A DNA stretch of 35,948 bases from Roseomonas sp. (GTDB lineage Bacteria > Pseudomonadota > Alphaproteobacteria > Acetobacterales > Acetobacteraceae): NCBI GenBank assembly GCA_020249125.1, contig JADCGG010000089.1, positions 1-35,948 on the forward strand. The letters run 5' to 3'. The translations under genes were made by a program, and so were the position numbers. A model generated the notes under the pieces. The model saw only the letters and a list, made by a program, of their open reading frames with translations, was not told the DNA's origin and searched no databases. Positions 28,269 to 35,948 of the stretch are shown in pieces (positions within the stretch are counted from its first letter, which is position 1; each line of letters starts with the position of its first letter).

Positions 28269-28562
28269 GTGCCTGAACCCGATCCCGAAGCTGAATTCGA
28301 CATGGCGCTGGCGCGTGCCGGTGTTGTTGTGCCGCCGGAACGGCGTGCCGCGATGATGGAAGGCTTCCGCGCCTGGTGCGAAATGCGGAAGCTGCTGAAT
28401 GAACCCATGCCGCTGGCAACGGAACCCGCTTTCGCACTGACACAACCGGCGGGGCCCAGAGCATTTTCAAGCCAAGCGGAATCGCTTGGCGACTCGGAAA
28501 ATGCGATCAAACAAGATTCTGGAGGCGGTTCGCCGCGTCATGACGCGGCGGGGCGGCTCTAA
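28269..28562 (+). CDS. AtzG-like (DUF4089-type) small protein upstream of an amidase
   Basis: GTG start; 'AEFDMALARAGVVVPPERRAAMMEGFRAWCEMRKLLNEPMPLATEPA'; TAA abuts the amidase ATG. Confidence 0.65.
   Translation: MPEPDPEAEFDMALARAGVVVPPERRAAMMEGFRAWCEMRKLLNEPMPLATEPAFALTQPAGPRAFSSQAESLGDSENAIKQDSGGGSPRHDAAGRL
28461..28504. repeat. REP-like nested inverted repeat inside the AtzG-like ORF
   Basis: GCATTTTC-AAG-CCAAGCG-GAAT-CGCTTGG-CGACTCG-GAAAATGC. Confidence 0.6.
28531..28550. repeat. 20-nt perfect palindrome
   Basis: CGCCGCGTCATGACGCGGCG equals its own reverse complement. Confidence 0.8.
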
Positions 28563-29954
28563 ATGATTTCCCCAGTTCCCTCCCTCGCGGAAGCCTCGGC
28601 AGGCATCGCCGCTGGCACGCTTTCACCGATCGCGCTGACCGAAGCCGCCCTTGCACGCATTGCAGCGCTTGATCCCAAGCTGAATGCCTTCATCACCATC
28701 ACGGCTGATCGCGCGCTGCGCGCGGCGACGGTGGCGGAAGCCGAGATCAAGGCCGGCAAAAGGCGCGGGCCTTTGCATGGGATTCCCTATGCGCTCAAGG
28801 ATATCTATGATGTGGCGGGGGTGCGCACCACGGCGCATTCCAAGCTGCTGATTGACAATGTGGCGCGCGAAGATGCTGCCTCCACCGCCAGGCTGGAAGC
28901 CGCCGGCATGGTGCTGCTGGGTAAGCTTTCGACGCATGAATTCGCCCGCGGCGGGCCGACTGATGCACTGCCCTTCCCCAATGCGAAGAACCCGTGGAAC
29001 ACCGCGCATTTCGCCGGCGGGTCCAGCAGCGGTTCGGGCGTGGCGGTTGCCTCTGGCGTGGTGGGGCTTGCCATGGGCAGCGATACGGCGGGTTCCATTC
29101 GCCTGCCCGCCACGTTTTGCGGCATTGTCGGGCTGAAGCCGACCTATGGCGTGATCAGCCGGCGCGGCGTGGTGCCGCTTTCCTTTACGTTGGATCATGC
29201 CGGACCGCTGACGCGCACGGTGGAAGATTGCGCGCTGGCGATGCAGGTATTGGCCGGGCATGATCCGGGTGATCCGGGATCAGCGCGCGAAGCGGTGCCG
29301 GATTACAGCGCTGATTTACGCAAGGGCGTTGCGGGCCTCACGATCGGGCGCGCGCGTGCCTATGACGAAGAAGCGGGCGTTGATGCGGAAGTGATGGCCG
29401 CGATGGATGAAGCCGCCGCGCAATGGCGTGCCCTTGGCGCGCGGATCATTGATGTGCGCCTGCCCAGCAAGCGACGGATGGATGCCTGCATTCAAACCAT
29501 TCTGATCGCGGAAGGTTTCGCCATTCATGGTGAGTGGCTGCGCACCCGCCCGCAGGATTATGGCCGCGTGACGCGCGAACGCCTGATGATGGGCGCTTTC
29601 GTCACCGGTGCTGAATATGTCCAGGCGCAGCGCCTGCGCCGCATCATCACGGCTGAGGTGGATGCGGTGCTGGCCGGCTGTGATGCGATTCTATGCGCGG
29701 GGAACCCAACAGCGGCGCCGCGTGTGGTGGATGTGGATGAAGGGCCATTCCGGAAATCCCACCCCATTACCGGCCCCTTCAATGCCACGGGCCAGCCGGC
29801 CTTGGCGCTGCCATGCGGCTTTGGCTCTTCTGGCCTGCCCTTGGGGCTGCAATTGATCGGGCGGAATTACGGGGAAGCCATGCTGTTTCGGATCGCGCAG
29901 GCTTATGAAGGGGCAGCGGGGTGGATGGCGCGGCGCCCTGAAGTGGAGGGATGA
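28563..29954 (+). CDS. Amidase signature (AS) family hydrolase, AtzE/GatA-like
   Basis: 'GPLHGIPYALKDIYDVAGVRTTAHSKLL', 'FAGGSSSGSGVAVASGVVGLAMGSDTAGSIRLPATFCGIVGLKPTYG' Ser-cisSer-Lys signature. Confidence 0.94.
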   Translation: MISPVPSLAEASAGIAAGTLSPIALTEAALARIAALDPKLNAFITITADRALRAATVAEAEIKAGKRRGPLHGIPYALKDIYDVAGVRTTAHSKLLIDNVAREDAASTARLEAAGMVLLGKLSTHEFARGGPTDALPFPNAKNPWNTAHFAGGSSSGSGVAVASGVVGLAMGSDTAGSIRLPATFCGIVGLKPTYGVISRRGVVPLSFTLDHAGPLTRTVEDCALAMQVLAGHDPGDPGSAREAVPDYSADLRKGVAGLTIGRARAYDEEAGVDAEVMAAMDEAAAQWRALGARIIDVRLPSKRRMDACIQTILIAEGFAIHGEWLRTRPQDYGRVTRERLMMGAFVTGAEYVQAQRLRRIITAEVDAVLAGCDAILCAGNPTAAPRVVDVDEGPFRKSHPITGPFNATGQPALALPCGFGSSGLPLGLQLIGRNYGEAMLFRIAQAYEGAAGWMARRPEVEG

Positions 29955-31084
29955 AAGCCGCGACTCTCACCGCGCTTTCCGGCACGGCGGCAACCTGCAC
30001 CGGGATAGGGCTTGCGCGCTTTGCCTATGTGCCGCTGTTTCCAGCCATGGTGGCGGCGGGTTGGGTGGATGGCGCGGAAGCGGGCTTGCTGGGGGCGCTT
30101 AATCTTACAGGGTATCTGATTGGTGTGGGCGGCGTGAGGGCGCTGGCGCGGCGGGTTTCCGTACCGCGTGCCTTGGACATGGGTATGGCAACGGCGGTGC
30201 TGGCTTTTGCCGCCTGTGCCTGGCATGGCGGGCTGGCTTGGCTCGGCTTTTGGCGCTGTCTGGCGGGGATTTCGGGCGGCATGTTGATGGGCCTCGCGGG
30301 GCCTTCGGTGCAGGCGGTGACACCCCCGGAACGCCGCGGCCGCGCCGGGGGCATGGTGCTGTTTGGTGTCGGCGGCGGCATCACGCTTGGCGCCGTGCTG
30401 GTGCCGGTTCTGCTGCAAGGCGGCGTGGCGCTCGCCTGGCTTGGGCTTGCGGTCGTGGTCTTGCTGCTTTGGTTAGTCATGCGCCCGCATTGGCCGCGCC
30501 CGCCCGCGACGGAAACCGCGCCGGAAGGCCATGCCCCGCCGGCTTATGGCATCATCATCGCCTATGGGCTTTCGGGCGCGGGGCTGGTGCCGCCGATGCT
30601 TTACCTTTCGGATCTTGCAGCGCGGGGCAGGGGGCTTGGCGTGGAATTGGGCGCGGGCATGTGGGTGCTGTTTGGTCTGGGGTGCATCAGCGGCGCCTTG
30701 TTGGGTGGCAGGGCTGTGGATCTTTGGGGTGGGCGGCTTGCTATCCTGATCTGGATGGTCATTCAGACCATTGCCTTGGCGCTGGCCTTGCCGCAGGCGC
30801 TCTGGGTGCTGGTGCCGTTGGGCCTGGTTTCTGGCCTGGCCGCGCTTGGCATCACCACCGTTGCCTTGGCGGCAGCGCGCGAAAGGGCCGGCGCGCTGGC
30901 CGGCGTGATCTGGGTGCGCGTGACGGCGAGCTTCGCGATTGCTCAGGCCTTATCGGGCTTTGTTCTGGCGGCGCTATTCCGCGCCACCGATGAAAGCCAC
31001 GCCGCCGTTTTCGCGTCGGGGCTTGCTTTAACGCTTGCTGGGCTGGTCGTGGCCTGGGCGGATTGGCGCTGGCGCTGGGACTGA
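29951..31084 (+). CDS. YbfB/YjiJ family MFS transporter
   Basis: 'GIGLARFAYVPLFPAMVAAGWVDGAEAGLLGALNLTGYLIG'; ATGA overlap with the amidase. Confidence 0.88.
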   Translation: MKAATLTALSGTAATCTGIGLARFAYVPLFPAMVAAGWVDGAEAGLLGALNLTGYLIGVGGVRALARRVSVPRALDMGMATAVLAFAACAWHGGLAWLGFWRCLAGISGGMLMGLAGPSVQAVTPPERRGRAGGMVLFGVGGGITLGAVLVPVLLQGGVALAWLGLAVVVLLLWLVMRPHWPRPPATETAPEGHAPPAYGIIIAYGLSGAGLVPPMLYLSDLAARGRGLGVELGAGMWVLFGLGCISGALLGGRAVDLWGGRLAILIWMVIQTIALALALPQALWVLVPLGLVSGLAALGITTVALAAARERAGALAGVIWVRVTASFAIAQALSGFVLAALFRATDESHAAVFASGLALTLAGLVVAWADWRWRWD

Positions 31085-32539
31085 TCAGGCCCTGCCGCGC
31101 GTGACCAGGCGGCCCGGCTTTTCCCCCGTGGCACCCTTGCCCGCGACAAAGGTTGAAACGCCATTGGCCCAGACTTCCTCGATCCCCGCACTTTCCTGCT
31201 TCGGGTTCTCAAAAGTGGCGCGGTCAATCACCGTATCGGGGTCGAACATCACCAGGTCAGCATAAGCACCTTCACGGATCACGCCGCGATCCACCATGCC
31301 GAAAACAGCAGCGGGACGCCCGGTCATTTTATGGACAGCGGTCTCAAGGCTGAACAGGCGCAATTCGCGCGCATAGAGGCCCAGCACGCGCGGGAAAGTG
31401 CCCCAAAGGCGCGGATGGGGATGCGCATCATGCGGAATGCCATCTGAGCCAATCACTGACATGGGATGCGCCATGATGCGGCGCACATCCGCTTCATCCA
31501 TCTGGAAGGTGATTTGCCCCGCCGGCAACAGGCGTTCAGCCGCCATGCGGATATCCGTATTCCAGCCACGCGCAATGTCAGACAGATATTTGCCGGCCAT
31601 TTCAGGATGCGGGATGGACCAGGTGATCATCACCTTCACATCATCGCGCAGCCGATCCGGCATCAGCACGGTGGACCCCGCCGGATAGGGATAGACATCG
31701 AAGCAGACTTCCTGGCTTTGCGCATAAGCGTCAATCAGCGCGAGAGTCTGGTTTGAACGTCCGTAATTTTCCGGCATTGAGCATTTATGGTGGCTGATCC
31801 AAACCGGGCAGCCAACGCGATCACCGATCTTCAGCGTTTCTTCGATGGAAGCGCAAACGCGGTCTGCCTCATCACGCATATGCGTCACATAAATGCCGCC
31901 ATAGGCGCGCAGCGGTTCCGCCACCGCGATCACTTCTTCCGTGGTCGCATGCATGTTCAGCGGATAATAAAGGCCGGTGGAAAAACCCGAGGCCCCTTCG
32001 GCGAGGGATTGCTTCACGCGCAGCCGCATGCGTTCGATTTCGCCATCATTGGCAACGCGCATCACATCGCCATCCATGGCTTCCACACGCATGGTCTGGT
32101 GGCCGACCAGCGCATAGGTATTCACTTCCGAACCCTGCTTTTTCAGCTCATGCGCGTAGTCGCCGAAACTGTCGAAGCGCCACCAGCCATCTTCACCAAT
32201 CAAATCAAGCGGCGGCGGCGGGCGCTTGGAAAACCGCGCGGGCGAAAGGCTCACACCGCAATTGCCGACAACAACCGTGGTGACCCCCTGGCTGATTTTG
32301 CAGGTCATGCAGGCAGGCCCGCACAGCACGGCACGGTCATCATGCGTGTGGCTATCTATGAAGCCAGGTGCGACCGCCTTGCCGCCTGCCAGTACTTCGC
32401 GATCCGCACTCGCCGCGCCCAGATCACCCACCGCGACGATGCGATCGCCCGAAACGCCAATATCGCCGCGCCGGCTGGCGGCGCCGGTGCCATCAATGAT
32501 GGTCGCATCGCGGATGATCAGATCGCAGCGGAGAGCCAT
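31085..32539 (-). CDS. N-acyl-D-amino-acid deacylase / D-aminoacylase family amidohydrolase
   Basis: 'APGFIDSHTHDDRAVL', 'GNCGVSLSP', 'VWISHHKCSMPENYGRS', 'VIGSDGIPHDAHPHPRLWGTFPRVLGLYARE'. Confidence 0.93.
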   Translation of the reverse strand: MALRCDLIIRDATIIDGTGAASRRGDIGVSGDRIVAVGDLGAASADREVLAGGKAVAPGFIDSHTHDDRAVLCGPACMTCKISQGVTTVVVGNCGVSLSPARFSKRPPPPLDLIGEDGWWRFDSFGDYAHELKKQGSEVNTYALVGHQTMRVEAMDGDVMRVANDGEIERMRLRVKQSLAEGASGFSTGLYYPLNMHATTEEVIAVAEPLRAYGGIYVTHMRDEADRVCASIEETLKIGDRVGCPVWISHHKCSMPENYGRSNQTLALIDAYAQSQEVCFDVYPYPAGSTVLMPDRLRDDVKVMITWSIPHPEMAGKYLSDIARGWNTDIRMAAERLLPAGQITFQMDEADVRRIMAHPMSVIGSDGIPHDAHPHPRLWGTFPRVLGLYARELRLFSLETAVHKMTGRPAAVFGMVDRGVIREGAYADLVMFDPDTVIDRATFENPKQESAGIEEVWANGVSTFVAGKGATGEKPGRLVTRGRA

Positions 32540-32636
32540 GGCGCATTCCTGGATTGGAAAGTTGTAAGGTAAAGGATGATGACCCAGAGCCGGGCAGGAG
32601 GGAACCCCCGAGCCACCGGTTCAGCCCCTGGGCGCC

Positions 32637-35087
32637 TTACCGCGGCCGCGCAGATTTGGCCGGCGGTGTCGCCAGGGCAATTGCCTTTTCGGTGCCAAGC
32701 AGGATTTCGGCAAACCTCATGATGTCGTGGCGTTGCAGCCCCCCGCCATCAAGGGCGTTGAGGATGGACTTGATCTTTGCGGAATGACTAATCTGCAGAT
32801 TGTCAAACGCTTGAAAGCGTCCGGCACGGCGACCGGCCTCTTCCAGGCGCCTCAGCGCCCGGGCTAAAATTTCAATATTGAGGACAACGGCAGCACGGCG
32901 CTTAGCATTCGGTTCATGCAGAGCAGGCAGAAATTGTAGATTAATGATCTGTTGCGTGGCCTCCTTGATTACTGAACCGATGTTATCTAGCAGCGGAGCA
33001 AAGATTTTTTGCTGATCCTTGATGCGTCCACGGGATGCGATTTCAAATTCACTTAGCAGGGCGACATATTCCTCGGCGATTTGCGCAGCGCGCGCGGGGT
33101 CTTCGGCGGGTAGACTCGGCAAGGGGTTTCGTTGCAATTTCTGAAGGGTTTCATCGATAATGCTGACAGCGACCGCCGAGATCCGAGTCGCAGTTGCCAG
33201 TACCGAGCTGGGGCTCTGCGCGCGGTCTAGTAGGCTTGCCACAGCCAAGCTGAACGCGGCTTGCCCCTCCTCCGCGGGTCCCTGGAGCGCGGCCATGACC
33301 AATTCTGGAGACGGTCCGGAAAAGGCGGCCAGCTTTGCTTCCCAAATCCCATCTGCGTGCCGCCAAATACTGGCCACCAGATCAAGCAATTGCCTGGTTC
33401 CTGCCGCATCAAGCCCGATACTCGGCAAGCCTTGTGGGAATGACAGGGTCGCCGAAAGACGTGCGGCTTCGGCCCAAAGGGCGCGGCCTTCCGAATCAAC
33501 CTGCAAGACATCAAAGAAACTGCGACCGCCGAGTTTGGCTGAAATCTGCTGTACCTCCGGTCCCAGCACTTCTCGGAGTGCATCTGCAATCGGCTGCAGG
33601 GCGGGGCGCGGTAATTTCGCGCTACCGGCGCGCCATTCATTCATGGGCACCACCGCGCCATCGAAGGGCAAGAACAGTATACGCGTGAAAGTGATAGGGC
33701 GTGGTGGCTTCAGGAGCTTCAGCCTGGGGCGTGCAGCTTCGATGATCGGATCAAGCATGGCGCGCGCAGGTATGGCTTCCAGAGCCGCAACGACCTGCCG
33801 CAATACCGAATCGGACGCAAGGGAGGTTCGCTTGGAAATGCGCGAAAGCGCGTCCGCACCATCATTGCCGTCATGACCGGCTTGGGTGAGGGAGCGCCTG
33901 GACTGTACCAGATCGGCTTCACGCAGCTTCTTGGCTTCAGCGGCAAGCGATGCGCCATGCTTACCAGACAGGAGCGTCTCGTTCCGGGCGATGAATTCCA
34001 AGGGGCGAAGGCGCCGCCAGTCCATACTCTTGGGGCCGGCAGCCTCTTCCTGGCGAATCTTCGATGCACCATCAGGAAAACCGCTCCAACCTTCCACTTC
34101 CCTCGGCAGGCTCGGCACCAAGTCACTCATTTCCCAAAAGCAGGCTTCCCGATCAGAGGGTTCCGATTGTCGCCATAAGGCGATGATAATATCCCAACCA
34201 TCAAGCAACCATTCTGGGCGGGCGACGCGCCGCAGAACCGCTGCCTGATCGCGCTGCCATGCACGCAGAAGGATCGTGGTATCCTCGATCACCGGATCAA
34301 GTTCGCTAATCGCCGTCTGAGCGCAGATTAGGGAAAGCTTTGCCTTACGTAACAGGAATTCTGCCCGAAACCCACGCGCGCTGTTTCGGCGAGGGGCGAG
34401 CCACTGCTCAAGCTCGGTAATAAAGGATTGCAGGTCGGCCACAGCTCTTCGGGTATGGCCGGTCACAGAGTCGTTTCGCTTGCAGATGGGCATTAAAGCG
34501 CTAGCCAAGACCTCCAGCGCCGCCTCAACCGCCTCAACAGTCATCGAATAGCGCTTGGCGATGCGCGCCACCGCCTTGCCGATACGTGGACGCAGGTAGA
34601 GCAGACTTTCCTGTTCCGGGGGCACCTTTGCCTCTGCGTGCAATTCGGTGCGACGAATCAAGTCAGTCAGCAGCAGAAAGAACATGCGGCGCCGCACATT
34701 GGAATCAGCCGCCTTTTGTTCGTCTGCCCAAGCCATGGCAGCCCGGCCTCGCCACCCTTCAAGTGCAACGCTAATCATTGCCTCACGCAGCTTGATCGGG
34801 GAAATTTCATGTGTGGCTCGGAGTTTTTTCCAGAGCTCTTTGTCATGCGCCGTAAGCCAGGGCGTACGGAGGAATTGCGCCTCTGACAAGGTCATTGGCC
34901 CCGACTCTCCCGCAAGGTAGCTCAGAGTCACATGGGGCTGGGCACCAGGGACGGCGCGGCTGACGCAGGCACCGAACAATTGCGGCGTCGTGAACGCTAC
35001 GACAACGCCACGTTCCGCAAAGCTACCCGGATTGCCTTTACTCTGCTGTCCCGGGACTGAGGGGGGGAAATTGTCGCTTCCTGACAT
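32637..35087 (-). CDS. Large protein of unknown function (816 aa), tandem paralog of the upstream gene
   Basis: Long ORF without a recognisable domain; C-terminal ~240 aa aligns by eye with the neighbouring ORF. Confidence 0.7.
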   Translation of the reverse strand: MSGSDNFPPSVPGQQSKGNPGSFAERGVVVAFTTPQLFGACVSRAVPGAQPHVTLSYLAGESGPMTLSEAQFLRTPWLTAHDKELWKKLRATHEISPIKLREAMISVALEGWRGRAAMAWADEQKAADSNVRRRMFFLLLTDLIRRTELHAEAKVPPEQESLLYLRPRIGKAVARIAKRYSMTVEAVEAALEVLASALMPICKRNDSVTGHTRRAVADLQSFITELEQWLAPRRNSARGFRAEFLLRKAKLSLICAQTAISELDPVIEDTTILLRAWQRDQAAVLRRVARPEWLLDGWDIIIALWRQSEPSDREACFWEMSDLVPSLPREVEGWSGFPDGASKIRQEEAAGPKSMDWRRLRPLEFIARNETLLSGKHGASLAAEAKKLREADLVQSRRSLTQAGHDGNDGADALSRISKRTSLASDSVLRQVVAALEAIPARAMLDPIIEAARPRLKLLKPPRPITFTRILFLPFDGAVVPMNEWRAGSAKLPRPALQPIADALREVLGPEVQQISAKLGGRSFFDVLQVDSEGRALWAEAARLSATLSFPQGLPSIGLDAAGTRQLLDLVASIWRHADGIWEAKLAAFSGPSPELVMAALQGPAEEGQAAFSLAVASLLDRAQSPSSVLATATRISAVAVSIIDETLQKLQRNPLPSLPAEDPARAAQIAEEYVALLSEFEIASRGRIKDQQKIFAPLLDNIGSVIKEATQQIINLQFLPALHEPNAKRRAAVVLNIEILARALRRLEEAGRRAGRFQAFDNLQISHSAKIKSILNALDGGGLQRHDIMRFAEILLGTEKAIALATPPAKSARPR

Positions 35088-35209
35088 GATCCTGGATTAT
35101 CGTTACTGCCATTCGTTTCTCGGTCGTGAAAACAACCAATACAACGTTAGGGCATCTTCATCATTTCTCCAAGTACCTTTGCACAAAATGTCCCGGTCTT
35201 TCGGGGGGC

Positions 35210-35948
35210 TCATGCAAGAAAGCCGAGGCCTGCTTCCGGCCCCAACAAAATTTCTGCCAGACGCGCAAGGTCCAATCTCGTCATTCCGCTCGGCTCCAGC
35301 GCGCCTTGCGCTGCCCCAAGCGCCGCAGAGATACGCGCCGCAGCGCCATTATAGCCGTGATCAAGCCCGTGGCGTCGGCCAATACTCTCAATGCGCCGTA
35401 AGGCGCGTGCTTGGGCTTCCATAGCCAGGATGGCTTCCGGCGTGGCTGAGGTGCAGAAGGCCGGCAATTGGCGGAGGATGTGGGTTTCAAGCCCTTCTTC
35501 ATAAGCGAGCCGGCAGGTCACCTCGGCTTCCTGGCGCAGCTGCGCAAGGCGCGCGGCGCGGCGCGGGTTGCGTGTGGCTGGCGCGTTTTCCAGATCCTGG
35601 AAGGCTCTTCCGAAGGACTCGGCAAAGACGGCGGCGGTGCTGAGATCCTCGCTCGGTAAGTGAACCCGCGCCCTTTCCAGCCAATCATCCACGGCCGCAT
35701 CGGCGATAATGCCCGCTTTGGCGGATAATCTGGCCGCTTCCCTGGCGACCTGGCCCGGGCTTGTTGCCTTTTGCATCAAGGTCGCCAGCGCCATGCCGAA
35801 GGCGGGCGAATTCTCGCCGGCCATGGGGGAAAGCGCGGCGCGCACCGCTTCATCTGGCGGCCCCCAGCCGGCAAGCTGAATGGCTGCCCAAAGCGGGCCG
35901 GCATGCTGCCAAATGCCGGCAGCAAGCTGGACCAAAGGCACGAAGTCA
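35210..35948 (-). CDS. Protein of unknown function, 5' end beyond the window; paralog of the 816-aa protein
   Basis: Frame open to the window edge; 'LAAGIWQHAGPLWAA...ALRRIESIGRRHG...LARLAEILLGPE' vs 'LVASIWRHADGIWEA...ALRRLEEAGRRAG...IMRFAEILLGTE'. Confidence 0.7.
   Translation of the reverse strand, partial: DFVPLVQLAAGIWQHAGPLWAAIQLAGWGPPDEAVRAALSPMAGENSPAFGMALATLMQKATSPGQVAREAARLSAKAGIIADAAVDDWLERARVHLPSEDLSTAAVFAESFGRAFQDLENAPATRNPRRAARLAQLRQEAEVTCRLAYEEGLETHILRQLPAFCTSATPEAILAMEAQARALRRIESIGRRHGLDHGYNGAAARISAALGAAQGALEPSGMTRLDLARLAEILLGPEAGLGFLA

Overview
GC-rich chromosomal window. Gene content and codon style suggest an alphaproteobacterium, probably Acetobacteraceae-like; this is inference, since no marker gene was searched. 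Most of the window is compact housekeeping and accessory metabolism: a marR/secreted protein/CMD-family operon, tRNA-His, a TetR-linked DUF2214-SDR-DUF2141 operon, an OmpR/EnvZ-type two-component system, MOSC, pgi, ilvBN, miaA, serB, a ParDE toxin-antitoxin pair, a TauE-type permease, two Asp/Glu racemase-like proteins, a PfkB kinase, an RluA-type pseudouridine synthase, a TctC/Bug binding protein, a GT4 glycosyltransferase, SDRs, katG, an AtzG/AtzE-like pair, MFS transporters and a D-aminoacylase. The less explained parts are: (i) two tandem paralogous proteins of unknown function at the right edge (816 aa, plus one truncated by the window edge); (ii) an AT-richer membrane-protein gene split exactly at a G8/C8 tract, where a single -1 slip or +1 G restores a 274-aa protein; (iii) palindromic repeat-like DNA apparently translated as the C-terminus of an AtzG-like protein; (iv) a marR promoter with near-consensus spacing, a palindrome in its spacer and a predicted leaderless start; (v) an orphan intrinsic terminator on the strand opposite to all annotated genes, suggesting an unannotated RNA; (vi) a hairpin-rich katG leader. 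All calls come from reading the sequence; no database search was run.
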